Assembly (NCBI GenBank): GCA_965246905.1
Contig: CBDFFZ010000025.1
Coordinates: 5,328 to 69,327, forward strand
Direction: 5' to 3'
DNA: 64,000 bases
Origin: UBA1952 sp965246905
GTDB taxonomy: Bacteria > Bacteroidota > Bacteroidia > Chitinophagales > Chitinophagaceae
The notes under the pieces are model-generated. The model saw nothing but the letters and a program-made list of their open reading frames with translations, was not told where the DNA came from and ran no database searches. A program made the position numbers and the translations under genes. This document shows, one piece after another, positions 26,514 through 34,638 of the stretch; within the stretch, counting starts at the first letter, position 1; every line of letters begins with the position of its first letter.

Positions 26514-27395
26514 ATGTCGGGACAGCTTAAAGAAGTACGCAACCGGATCAAATCCGTAACCTCTACCCAACAGATCACCAAAGCCATGAAAATGGTGAGC
26601 GCCGCCAAACTCCGCCGCGCCCAGGATGCTATCACACAGATGCGCCCCTATACCGAAAAGCTCCAGGAAATGCTGAGCAATATCGTCAGCTCCATCTCCT
26701 CGGATATGAATATGCCGCTTGCTACCGAGCGCCCAGCCGAGCGTATCCTTATGATACCGGTAACCTCCGATCGAGGGCTTGCAGGCGCTTACAACGCCAA
26801 TGTCATCAAGCTTACCCGCGAAACGATTGAGGCGAAATATGGTGCCCAGCATGCAAAAGGGGGTGTAACCATCCTGCCGCTCGGCAAGAAGGGCTATGAA
26901 TATTTTCTGCGCTACAATTATAAGGTAGTAGATAGCTTCTGGACTGTCTTCTCCGATCTGTCCTTTGAGAATGTACGCCAGGCTGCACTTTATGCACAGG
27001 AGGCTTTCCTCAATGGCGAGTACGACCGTGTGGAGCTTGTTTACAGCCAGTTTAAAAATGCCGCAACACAGGCTTTTGTAAGCGAGCCTTACCTGCCCAT
27101 TCCACGTGTGGAGAAAGTGGATGGCGGCACATCAACCGATTTTATTTATGAGCCCAGTAAAGAAATATTGCTGCAGGAGCTCATGCCGAAGATCCTGAAT
27201 ACGCAGGTATATAAGGCCGTGCTCGATGCCAATGCTTCCGAGCACGGCGCCCGCATGACGGCTATGGACAAGGCAACAGAAAATGCGGCAGAACTATTAA
27301 AGGCGCTGAAGCTAAGCTACAACCGTGCCCGCCAGGCAGCCATTACCACCGAGCTTACGGAAATCGTGAGTGGCGCTGCTGCATTGCAGGGGTAA
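26514..27395 (+). CDS. atpG: ATP synthase F1 gamma subunit
   Basis: Central rotor shaft of F1, 293 residues. N-terminal MSGQLKEVRNRIKSVTSTQQ and the ITKAMKMVSAAKLRRAQ helix are diagnostic, as is the C-terminal ERARQAAITxELTEIVSGAAAL-type helix (here YNRARQAAITTELTEIVSG). No other atp genes are in the window: korA is upstream on the other strand and a histidine kinase downstream. Two hairpins follow the stop codon. Confidence 0.95.
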   Translation: MSGQLKEVRNRIKSVTSTQQITKAMKMVSAAKLRRAQDAITQMRPYTEKLQEMLSNIVSSISSDMNMPLATERPAERILMIPVTSDRGLAGAYNANVIKLTRETIEAKYGAQHAKGGVTILPLGKKGYEYFLRYNYKVVDSFWTVFSDLSFENVRQAALYAQEAFLNGEYDRVELVYSQFKNAATQAFVSEPYLPIPRVEKVDGGTSTDFIYEPSKEILLQELMPKILNTQVYKAVLDANASEHGARMTAMDKATENAAELLKALKLSYNRARQAAITTELTEIVSGAAALQG

Positions 27396-27398
27396 TAC

Positions 27399-27431
27399 AG
27401 TGTCCCACGCCTCCGAAGGGCGTGGGACACT
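27399..27431. terminator. Palindrome after atpG (family A)
   Basis: A 13-base perfect inverted repeat, AGTGTCCCACGCC with its complement, and a 7-base loop. It starts 3 bases after the atpG stop and shares its core with the glnS hairpin. No T-run directly follows; a second hairpin with a T-run lies 16 bases further on. Confidence 0.7.
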
Positions 27432-27447
27432 TCAACTATAAACAGGG

Positions 27448-27484
27448 GAAGCCGGTTCTGCCATAGAGCCGGCTTCTGCTTTTT
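27448..27484 (+). terminator. Intrinsic terminator (family B hairpin)
   Basis: GAAGCCGGTTCT pairs with AGAGCCGGCTTC (12 bp, one G-T wobble) around a 5-base loop and is followed by TGCTTTTTAT. It is preceded by ATAAACAGG, as is a similar hairpin at 33407-33437, so hairpins A and B form a composite unit found twice. Confidence 0.7.
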
Positions 27485-27520
27485 ATACACCATATAAGAA
27501 ATTATAGCTGTATTCCTATA

Positions 27521-27565
27521 CCCATAATTGAGTATTGCCGGAGCGTACCCTACATACTACATTTA
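27521..27565 (+). promoter_or_regulatory. Promoter with 17-bp box, copy 1 (histidine kinase)
   Basis: CCCATAATTGAGTATTG (27521-27537) ends in a TTG that serves as -33 element; exactly 20 bases later comes TACATTTA as -7. The same box and spacing occur before the response regulator (29944) and the Kelch gene (30794). The start codon is 5 bases after the -7 box. Confidence 0.65.
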
Positions 27566-27570
27566 GCATT

Positions 27571-29961
27571 ATGCAAAAAAGTAGAGGGCGTATGAAATGC
27601 TTTTTTATCCTGTTAATTCTACTTAGCGCTTTTGAATCAAAGGCACAGAAAAAGGGGCAGGCAAAGATCGATTCACTGATTGCAGCGCTTCCTGCAATGA
27701 AAGAGGACAGCAACAAATCGAAACTGCTTAACAAGATTTCTGATGCATACTTGCAGCTGAATCCTGCGCTCTCTCTAAAATACACAACAGATGCAATGGA
27801 ATGTGCTGAAAAGATTGGCTGGAAAAGAGGGATCTCGCAATCCAATAACATGCTTGCTTATATTTATTATAACAAAGCCGAGTACGATAAAGCTAGAGAA
27901 TACGCGATATTATCCCTGAAGCAATCGGAAGCTATTGGGAATAAAACGGGTGTCTTAAATAATGTGCATGTATTAGCAGGAATCTATACTAAAAAGGGCG
28001 ATATTAAGGAAGCCGAAGCCTATTCCCTGCTTGATCTTAAACTAAGCGAAGATTCCAAAGACCCGTTGTACATAGGCCCTGCACAGGTGCAGCTCGGGCA
28101 GCTTTATGGAAAAACAGATAATTATCCGAAAGCAACAGAATACTTTTTCAAGGCATTAAAAACCTTTGAAGACACCGGCGATAAAAGCGCTGTAGCCGCT
28201 ACGCTATCCAACATAGGAGGCCTTTATTTTAAGGAAGGAGAAGCAAGAGCGGACCTTACCCTTTTACTGAAAGCCAGGGAGTTTGTGCTAAGCGCCTTAA
28301 AAATTAATGAGGCCGCCGGCAATAAGAGATACATGGCGGTGAATCTGAAGCTGCTCTCCCAGATGTCTGCATTGCAGGAAGACTATCCCAATGCGCTCGA
28401 ATATGGGCAGAGGGCGCTAAAGATCAATCAGGAGCTGGGCAACCAGGAATCAACAGGCTTCTCTTTATCCAACCTGGCGCTTATCTACCAAAAAACTAAG
28501 GATTACCACCTGGCAGCAAGCTATCTTTTTGCTGCAATTGAAGTAAAAAAACAAAATGCCAGTACGCAGAATACTATTAATGATCTGATGAACCTCGGCG
28601 CGCTGTACATGACCATTGGCAAGGATACCGGCTTTACTTACAATGCTGATGACACCCTGATACCTCCTACCCGGCTCGCTACACTCCAAAAGGCCGCCGG
28701 CTATCTGAATAGCGCCATAGAAAAAGCCCGCGACGACCATTCGATCCTTAAAAACCGGATGGTTTTGAATAACCTTTCGGATGTGGAAGAGCAGCTTGGC
28801 GATTACCGCGCTGCCAATAAAGCCTATGCAGAATATATACGGTACAAGGACAGCGTCTTCACCCTTGAAAAAGAAAAGGAAGTAACCCGCCATGAGCTGA
28901 AGTATGAGTTCAGCAAGCGGGAAGATTCCCTTCGCTTTCAGCAACAGCTTACAGATCAGCAATTGCGCGAGCAAACCTTGCTCGCTACTCAGAGAAATCA
29001 GGCATTAAAGCTCAATCAGCAACAGCTTTTACTCGCCAATAAAGCCAAAGACCTGGAAAGACTGGCTTACCTGAAAACCCAGGCAGACCTGCAAACAGAA
29101 CACGTAAAATCCGGGGAAAGCGCAAAGGCACTGATCATTATTGATAAAGAACGCCAGTTACAAGCCACTACACTAAAGCTTCAACAAAGCCAGCTATTAT
29201 TAAAAGATAAAGATTTGCATGCTAAGAAAGCACAGCAAACTATGATGCTTGCCGGCGGTGCCTTGCTGCTCCTGTTCGGCGGTATTAGCTTTCGTCGTTT
29301 CCGCAAACAGAAGATGTTAGAGAACCGTCAGGCGCTCCTCAATGAGCGCCTCCGCATCTCCCGCGATCTCCACGATGATATGGGCGCCACCCTCAGCAGC
29401 ATATCCGTGTACAGCACGGCTGTGAAGCAGCGCCTGCACGATGAGCGCATTGAGGAGGCCAGCGATCTGCTGGATACGATTAGTGAGGATGCGCGCGAGA
29501 TGGTAGGCAATATGAGCGATATGGTATGGATGATCAACCCGCAGCAGGATACCATGGAGAAGCTCTTTGACCGGATGCAGCAGTATGCCGGCAATACCTT
29601 CGCCGCCCGCAATATCGTGCTCCATTTCAGCGCCGATGAGGCGCTTAAGGCTTCGGCGCTGAGTATGGATGCCCGGAAAAACCTCTTCCTCATTTTTAAG
29701 GAAGCCATTAATAATGCCGCCAAATATGCAGGCTGCACCGAGGTGAAAGCCCAGATCATGAAGCGGAATGATCAGTTGCTGATGACGATAACAGACAATG
29801 GCCTCGGCTTCGATGCCGCTGCTGCATCTGCCGCAGGCAATGGATTGCGCAATATGAAGCAGCGCGCAGAAGAATTGCAGGGAGCGCTGGCCATCGATTC
29901 CGGTACAGGGCTGGGCACCACTATTTCCTTTAGCGGCCCGCTACCCATTATTGGGGGTTGA
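27571..29961 (+). CDS. TPR-containing sensor histidine kinase (HisKA_3 type)
   Basis: A 796-residue membrane kinase. Signal peptide or first membrane helix at 8-26 (KCFFILLILLSAF), then tetratricopeptide repeats to about residue 420 in the periplasm, a coiled coil rich in Gln/Leu (~430-560), a second membrane helix (LAGGALLLLFGGI, near 563-576), the dimerisation/phosphoacceptor helix with DLHDDMG (His601), and a HATPase domain with EAINNAAKYA and DNGLGFD. I use the ATG giving MQKSRGRMK; an upstream TTG lies inside the promoter box. Partner regulator gene follows after 31 bases. The last codons overlap the regulator's promoter box. Confidence 0.87.
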   Translation: MQKSRGRMKCFFILLILLSAFESKAQKKGQAKIDSLIAALPAMKEDSNKSKLLNKISDAYLQLNPALSLKYTTDAMECAEKIGWKRGISQSNNMLAYIYYNKAEYDKAREYAILSLKQSEAIGNKTGVLNNVHVLAGIYTKKGDIKEAEAYSLLDLKLSEDSKDPLYIGPAQVQLGQLYGKTDNYPKATEYFFKALKTFEDTGDKSAVAATLSNIGGLYFKEGEARADLTLLLKAREFVLSALKINEAAGNKRYMAVNLKLLSQMSALQEDYPNALEYGQRALKINQELGNQESTGFSLSNLALIYQKTKDYHLAASYLFAAIEVKKQNASTQNTINDLMNLGALYMTIGKDTGFTYNADDTLIPPTRLATLQKAAGYLNSAIEKARDDHSILKNRMVLNNLSDVEEQLGDYRAANKAYAEYIRYKDSVFTLEKEKEVTRHELKYEFSKREDSLRFQQQLTDQQLREQTLLATQRNQALKLNQQQLLLANKAKDLERLAYLKTQADLQTEHVKSGESAKALIIIDKERQLQATTLKLQQSQLLLKDKDLHAKKAQQTMMLAGGALLLLFGGISFRRFRKQKMLENRQALLNERLRISRDLHDDMGATLSSISVYSTAVKQRLHDERIEEASDLLDTISEDAREMVGNMSDMVWMINPQQDTMEKLFDRMQQYAGNTFAARNIVLHFSADEALKASALSMDARKNLFLIFKEAINNAAKYAGCTEVKAQIMKRNDQLLMTITDNGLGFDAAAASAAGNGLRNMKQRAEELQGALAIDSGTGLGTTISFSGPLPIIGG

Positions 29962-29988
29962 TACCCGCCCTATTTGAATACATCTTTG
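29944..29988 (+). promoter_or_regulatory. Promoter with 17-bp box, copy 2 (response regulator)
   Basis: CCCATTATTGGGGGTTG (29944-29960) overlaps the last codons of the kinase gene. Its TTG is followed after exactly 20 bases by CATCTTTG (one mismatch to TAnnTTTG), and the regulator ATG follows 4 bases later. This copy has a clear inverted repeat CCCA-N4-TGGG. Confidence 0.55.
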
Positions 29989-29992
29989 CACT

Positions 29993-30640
29993 ATGGCTAT
30001 CCGGGTTACGGTTTTTGAAGACAACAAGAAGTTCCGGCAGTCGCTTTCGGTGCTTATAGACGGTACGCCCGGCTTTGCACTTTCCGGCGCTTTCGCGGAT
30101 GCCAATAATGCCCTTGAAAACATTACGCGCACCGAGCCGGATGTAGTGCTGATGGATATTGAAATGCCCGGCACCTCCGGCATCGAGGCTTTGCAGCAGA
30201 TAAAAAAAGCCTTCCCCGCACTGAATGTGCTGATGCAAACGGTTTTTGAGGATGATGATAAGGTCTTCGAATCCATCTGCAACGGCGCCTCCGGCTATAT
30301 TCTCAAAAACACGGCTCCAGCCCGTATGCTCGAAGCCATCGTGGAGACTTATCAGGGTGGCGCGCCGATGACGCCGCTCATTGCCCGGAAAGTATTGCAG
30401 CTGCTGCAAAGCGCGCAGCAACCCGCACCTGCGCCTGATGCCGAGAACTTTCACCTCACGGCACGCGAAAAAGAAGTGCTCACGCACATGGTAAACGGCA
30501 TGAGCTATAAAATGATCGCTGCGCAATGCGCCATCTCGTTCGAGACGGTCCGCTCACACATCCGCAATATTTATGAGAAGCTCCATGTAGCCACCATGAC
30601 AGAAGCTGTGGCCAAAGCCATCCGTACGAAGATTGTTTAA
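29993..30640 (+). CDS. NarL/LuxR-type response regulator
   Basis: A 215-residue two-component regulator. Receiver domain 1-125 with phosphoacceptor Asp55 in VLMDIEMPG and Lys in YILKNTAP; C-terminal LuxR HTH (about 148-212) with LTAREKEVLTHMVNGMSYK and SFETVRSHIRNIYEKL. Cognate to the upstream HisKA_3 kinase by family and position. It probably binds the shared 17-bp box in front of its own operon genes (inference). Distance between kinase stop and this ATG is 31 bases. Confidence 0.9.
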   Translation: MAIRVTVFEDNKKFRQSLSVLIDGTPGFALSGAFADANNALENITRTEPDVVLMDIEMPGTSGIEALQQIKKAFPALNVLMQTVFEDDDKVFESICNGASGYILKNTAPARMLEAIVETYQGGAPMTPLIARKVLQLLQSAQQPAPAPDAENFHLTAREKEVLTHMVNGMSYKMIAAQCAISFETVRSHIRNIYEKLHVATMTEAVAKAIRTKIV

Positions 30641-30739
30641 GGCATCCGCCAACCGGCGGATAGGGCGGGCAGGGTTGTGCATCTCACCCGGGCACCTGCC
30701 AGGCAACGTTATCCGCCAAAGGCATCCAACCCAGAAAAT

Positions 30740-30776
30740 CCGCAATCCCCCTTCCGCAATCCCCCTTCCGCAATCC
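30740..30776. repeat. 14-bp tandem repeat
   Basis: CCGCAATCCCCCTT occurs twice in tandem, followed by a third partial copy (CCGCAATCC). It lies between the response regulator and the Kelch promoter, about 20 bases before the 17-bp box. Confidence 0.85.
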
Positions 30777-30793
30777 GGAATAATAAACCCATC

Positions 30794-30838
30794 CCCATAA
30801 TTGAGGATTGACACCGGCATTCACAGCCGGTAGCTTTG
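30794..30838 (+). promoter_or_regulatory. Promoter with 17-bp box, copy 3 (Kelch/T9SS gene)
   Basis: CCCATAATTGAGGATTG (30794-30810), 20-base spacer, TAGCTTTG (30831-30838), an exact TAnnTTTG match. The spacer itself contains the palindrome ACCGGC-N7-GCCGGT. Unlike the other two copies, this one leaves a leader of about 70 bases before the signal-peptide start. Confidence 0.65.
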
Positions 30839-30915
30839 TGCCGTTGGCCAACAACGCCGGAATGCACCCGGCAATACAAACCTTTTTTAAACCCAAAAAC
30901 CAAAAACCTCAGCCA

Positions 30916-32178
30916 ATGAGAACATTAACCCTCGCGCTGCTGCTTTTATGCAGCAACCTCCTGCAAGCTCAGAACTTTACCAAAAAAGCAGACTTCCCCG
31001 GCGGTCAGCGCTGGTACCTGAGCTCATTCGCCACCGGCGATAAAGTTTATACGCTTTGCGGTTTTGACAGCACCACCACCGGCCATTCCGGCAGGAACGA
31101 CCTCTGGCAGTACAGCACTACTTCTGATACCTGGACGCAGAAAGCCAACCTGCCCTTTATGCCCAGAACGCTCATGTCCACGATGGTGATCAATGGCACT
31201 GCCTATGCCGGCTTTGGCTATGATACAACGCTCGTGAACCGGAAAGACTGGTGGAAATACAACGAAGCTTCCGATACCTGGACCCAGCTGCCCGATTTTC
31301 CCGGCACAGAGCGTTACGGCGCTTATGCATTTACGTGGAATGGCAGGGGCTATATTCTTGCCGGCAGCTCGTTCGATCATACCATGGGCCATGCGCTCAA
31401 TGATTTCTGGGAATTTAACCCTGCGAATAATGCCTGGACGAAGCTCGGCGATTTTCCCGGTGCAGGCCGTGCGCTGGGCTTCAGCCAGGTGATCGGCGAT
31501 ACCCTGTATATGGGCCTCGGCGAAGACGATAGCCTGCAGGCCTATTACCACGACAATTTTAAATGCTACCTGCCGGCTAAAACATGGAGCGCTATGCCGG
31601 CCATCCCGGCCACGGCCAATGTAGCGGAAGTAAGTGGCTTTGTAAGCTTCCAGGCACACGCCGGCAACCGGGTAATGCTGATGGATTTGGACATAGACTA
31701 CACCATTCCATCCGATCTGAAAATGGTATACCTCTACAACCTCAATACCAGTATGTGGACGCTTTCCTCTATGGGCAATATACCGGGTTTCCGGGTAGCC
31801 GGGTTCGCTTCGCAGATTGGCAGTAAGGCCTATATGGGGCTTGGCAGCGATTACTACAGCAACGCGTGGCCCGGCGATATGTGGGAGGTGAATATGCAGA
31901 ATTTCGCCCTGTCCATCGAGGCCGCCAATCCGGCGCTGGCACAGATCAGTGTAGGCGCTGAAGGCCATACCATACACGCAGCGATACCCGAAAGCATTGT
32001 GCAGAAAGGCCCTGCGGAACTTGTGCTTTATAGTATGGATGGGAAGCTGATCAAAACTTACCCGCTACCCGGTACAGCCTGTACGCTCGATGCGCGGGAG
32101 CTGCCATCTGCCGCTTATACCTATGCAATAAGATCTGCGGGCAGGATGCTGGTTGCCGGGCAGGTAGTGCTCCACTAA
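30916..32178 (+). CDS. Secreted Kelch-repeat protein with T9SS sorting domain
   Basis: A 420-residue secreted protein. Signal peptide 1-19 (MRTLTLALLLLCSNLLQAQ), then a beta-propeller of Kelch motifs with recurring units such as NDLWQYSTTSDTWTQ, KDWWKYNEASDTWTQ and NDFWEFNPANNAWTK, and a C-terminal ~85-residue domain (from ISVGAEGHTI) ending MLVAGQVVLH that looks like a type A T9SS sorting domain. It is thus expected on the cell surface or secreted. An in-frame ATG 18 codons upstream exists but would bury the signal peptide. Its promoter carries the same box as the adjacent two-component genes, making it the likely output of that system. Confidence 0.82.
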   Translation: MRTLTLALLLLCSNLLQAQNFTKKADFPGGQRWYLSSFATGDKVYTLCGFDSTTTGHSGRNDLWQYSTTSDTWTQKANLPFMPRTLMSTMVINGTAYAGFGYDTTLVNRKDWWKYNEASDTWTQLPDFPGTERYGAYAFTWNGRGYILAGSSFDHTMGHALNDFWEFNPANNAWTKLGDFPGAGRALGFSQVIGDTLYMGLGEDDSLQAYYHDNFKCYLPAKTWSAMPAIPATANVAEVSGFVSFQAHAGNRVMLMDLDIDYTIPSDLKMVYLYNLNTSMWTLSSMGNIPGFRVAGFASQIGSKAYMGLGSDYYSNAWPGDMWEVNMQNFALSIEAANPALAQISVGAEGHTIHAAIPESIVQKGPAELVLYSMDGKLIKTYPLPGTACTLDARELPSAAYTYAIRSAGRMLVAGQVVLH

Positions 32179-32246
32179 TAAATCCGCCTAAAAAAGGGGA
32201 TGCCGAAAACCTTACAGAGTAGGCGATCACTTACAAAAGCACTTTC

Positions 32247-32615
32247 ATGAAAACAACTCATTTATTGCCCGTAATAAGCCTGCTATTGCTCCTCGCCGGG
32301 AGTAGCTGCCAAAGGCATTTCACCAGCCAGGATGCCCTGAATAATATATCGGCGTTCAAGAACTGCGACAGCGACTGCGCCAAAAAGCAGGAGGCTTATA
32401 TAGCGGCCTACGGCAAATGCCTTACCCACGTGCACCCTATCCCGGACTGCGACCATATCCCCGATCCGGGGGCGCGGCAACGCTGCATTTTACTCGGTAT
32501 TGAAAGGCATAACCGGGAAGTTGCGGAATGCGACACACAGAACAGACCTCTTAAAGACGCTGCTGCGCAATGCAGGCTGAACTGCGTATCGCATCTTGAA
32601 AAAACCTTCCAATAA
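32247..32615 (+). CDS. Small cysteine-rich lipoprotein
   Basis: A 122-residue predicted lipoprotein: signal peptide with lipobox AGSSC (Cys21), followed by a mature domain with eight cysteines, several in CxxxC spacing (NCDSDCAKK, DCDHIPD, QCRLNC). The pattern suggests a disulfide-stabilised periplasmic or surface domain. No family recognised. It lies 68 bases after the Kelch gene and 19 bases before the next gene, so it may belong to the same transcript. Confidence 0.65.
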   Translation: MKTTHLLPVISLLLLLAGSSCQRHFTSQDALNNISAFKNCDSDCAKKQEAYIAAYGKCLTHVHPIPDCDHIPDPGARQRCILLGIERHNREVAECDTQNRPLKDAAAQCRLNCVSHLEKTFQ

Positions 32616-32634
32616 TCGTTAAAACACAACCATC

Positions 32635-33306
32635 ATGCCTAATAGACTACAACTTATTTGCCATTCCGTCCGCTGCATTAAGATTACCGATGATGAGCCC
32701 GCGCCGGATGAAATCTATTATTTCTGCTTCGGGGTGCGCGACAATGGCATCAGCATTACCACGGCAGTCTATCCGCTCGGCAATTACAACACAGGCGATA
32801 GCTTCGGCACCATTCCGGATCAGATCCTGCTGGAGTTTATCATGCCGGAAGAGGTGCGGAACGTCAATGCCGTTTTCTGGCTTTTTGACCGCGACAATGG
32901 CGACATGCAAAGGAATCATGACCAAATGATCAACCGGATGCAGAACGCCTATCAGTTTGAGGCGAACCGTCTTATATCGAAATATGGCGAGGTAACGCCC
33001 GGCGTCTATTTCGAGGCGCTGCGTAATGTGGCCAACGAGCTCCAGGCTGCCGCGCGCCATTATGAAGGGCATGATGAAGTGCTTACCGGCACCTATCTGA
33101 GCTTTGCCTACAATGGCCGTACAGGCCTGCACCATACGCTCGAGGAGATCGTTACCCCACATCAGGACTATGAAATTCACGGTCGGGGCGGCAGGTATGT
33201 GCTCAATCTTGCCTGGCATTTCATCCCGGAGCGGCCTTTAGAGCTGCCGCCAACACATGGTATCGGAGTTGTTCCGGGATTGAATACAGTGAGCAATCCG
33301 GATTAG
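32635..33306 (+). CDS. Protein of unknown function
   Basis: A 223-residue soluble protein without signal peptide or membrane helix. It opens with beta-rich segments (LQLICHSVRCIKITDDE, EIYYFCFGVRDNG), has a helical centre (about 95-150) and a beta-rich end (LNLAWHFIPERP). The alternating pattern is reminiscent of a C2/beta-sandwich-like fold but I cannot assign a family. Position after the lipoprotein gene suggests co-transcription with the Kelch operon. The codon use looks native. Confidence 0.6.
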   Translation: MPNRLQLICHSVRCIKITDDEPAPDEIYYFCFGVRDNGISITTAVYPLGNYNTGDSFGTIPDQILLEFIMPEEVRNVNAVFWLFDRDNGDMQRNHDQMINRMQNAYQFEANRLISKYGEVTPGVYFEALRNVANELQAAARHYEGHDEVLTGTYLSFAYNGRTGLHHTLEEIVTPHQDYEIHGRGGRYVLNLAWHFIPERPLELPPTHGIGVVPGLNTVSNPD

Positions 33307-33359
33307 CGCGCTGCGTTTTATTCCTGTGGATTTTCCCGGAAATGCATTACGCTTAAAAA

Positions 33360-33501
33360 AGCATCCTGCGCTGCATGGGGCGTAGGATGCTTTCAATGAT
33401 AAACAGGAAAGCCGGTTCTTTAACAGCGCCGGCTTTCTTTATGCTATAAACTCCTGTTTGCTTTAACAGGTATCCCACGCCCTTCGGAGGCGTGGGATAC
33501 C
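33360..33501. repeat. Cluster of palindromic elements between convergent genes
   Basis: Four hairpins in 142 bases: a diverged family A hairpin (33360-33391, 12 bp with one wobble), a family B hairpin (33407-33437, 9-bp stem GAAAGCCGG), a short CCTGTT/AACAGG hairpin (33453-33470), and a perfect 13-bp family A hairpin (33469-33501). The first two with the intervening ATAAACAGG repeat the composite unit seen after atpG. They lie between two convergent genes and likely terminate both. Confidence 0.75.
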
Positions 33502-33504
33502 GTG

Positions 33505-34548
33505 CTATCCGACCATCAGGTTGCACAGCTTGTACAGCGCGCGGGCTCCGACAATAGAATCAATGCTGCCGCTGTTCTCGCCGGCGCTTACCTCATTCAC
33601 ATCAAAGCCTATGAACTCGCGGCCGCTGGCCTTTACCTGCTTGAAGAGGTAAAAGATCTGCTCCAGCTCAAAGCCTCCCGGCACAGGTGTACCGGTATTG
33701 GGGCAGAGCTTCGGGTCGAGGCCGTCTATATCAAAGGATACATATACCTTTTGCGGCAGCTGCGCTACGATACCGGTGCAGATATCTTTCCAGGATTTGC
33801 CTTCAAACTGCTGCTCTTTAATGTCTTTATCAAAATAAGTGGCTACACGGTCGGGATTCTTTTTGATCAGGGCAATCTCTTCATCACAGTAATCGCGCAC
33901 GCCTACCTGCACGAGCTTTTTTACCTGTGGCACCTCTTTGAGTACATTGTACATGATGGAAGCATGGGAGTAGGTAAAGCCTTCATAAGCTTCGCGAAGA
34001 TCCGCATGAGCATCGATCTGCAGCACGCCGAATTCCGGGTGCACATCGCCCAACGCAGAGATAAAGCCCAGGGGCGTACTGTGATCGCCGCCCAGCAATC
34101 CTACCTTTTTGCCTTCTTTTAATAAACGGCAGGTCATTTCCTTTACCCAGTTATAGAGCAGCTTGCCGCCACAGTTCACTTCGGCGAGCTTTATGGATAG
34201 CTGCTCATTGTCTTCCACGCGGCCGCCATCAATAAGGTGGGAGATGATAAGCTCGGCGCACTGGCGGAGGAAATCGCTCTTCTTGCGGATATTCCTGTCC
34301 ACCGGCAGCATGTGAAAGCCTTTCTTCCAGCCATCAATAGTATCAGGGTCATAAAGATCTACCTGTAGGGAGGCATCGAATACATGCTCCGGGCCGCGGG
34401 CCGTTCCCTGCCGGTAGGATACGGTTACTTCCCAGGGCACAGGAAGCAGGACCAGCGCGGCATCGTCTTCATTAAAAGGAAGCCCGAAAATATTATTGGA
34501 TTTCAGCCCAACGGAGTTGGGGTCAAACATCGACAAGTCAGCAGCCAT
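33505..34548 (-). CDS. Arginase/agmatinase-family ureohydrolase
   Basis: Binuclear manganese hydrolase of 347 residues. Metal-binding signatures are LGGDHSTP, IDAHADLREAYEG and SFDIDGLDP, all complete; GFDVNEVSA follows. Substrate could be arginine, agmatine or formiminoglutamate; sequence reading alone does not decide. I start at the ATG giving MAADLSMFDPNS, which sits 23 bases after a good -7 box; a longer frame upstream overlaps the ccmE promoter. Divergent from ccmE. Confidence 0.87.
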   Translation of the reverse strand: MAADLSMFDPNSVGLKSNNIFGLPFNEDDAALVLLPVPWEVTVSYRQGTARGPEHVFDASLQVDLYDPDTIDGWKKGFHMLPVDRNIRKKSDFLRQCAELIISHLIDGGRVEDNEQLSIKLAEVNCGGKLLYNWVKEMTCRLLKEGKKVGLLGGDHSTPLGFISALGDVHPEFGVLQIDAHADLREAYEGFTYSHASIMYNVLKEVPQVKKLVQVGVRDYCDEEIALIKKNPDRVATYFDKDIKEQQFEGKSWKDICTGIVAQLPQKVYVSFDIDGLDPKLCPNTGTPVPGGFELEQIFYLFKQVKASGREFIGFDVNEVSAGENSGSIDSIVGARALYKLCNLMVG

Positions 34549-34571
34549 AAAACAATTTTCTTTAACGGGCG

Positions 34572-34579
34572 CAAAAGTA
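34572..34579 (-). promoter_or_regulatory. Putative -7 box of the ureohydrolase gene
   Basis: TACTTTTG on the minus strand, 23 bases before the start codon. It faces the ccmE promoter; the two share the 34572-34618 segment. Confidence 0.5.
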
Positions 34580-34587
34580 AAACTTAA

Positions 34588-34618
34588 TTGAAAGCAAATC
34601 CGTAACGCCTTAACTTTG
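34588..34618 (+). promoter_or_regulatory. Putative promoter of the ccmE operon
   Basis: TTG (34588-34590), 20-base spacer, TAACTTTG (34611-34618): an ideal Bacteroidota -33/-7 pair. The ccmE start is 20 bases downstream. Confidence 0.6.
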
Positions 34619-34638
34619 CCTTCTGCGTTAACACGATT

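Noticed and set aside
31024..31977. Minus-strand frame of 317 codons inside the Kelch gene
   Set aside because: Antisense shadow of a GC-rich gene; no recognisable motif or promoter.
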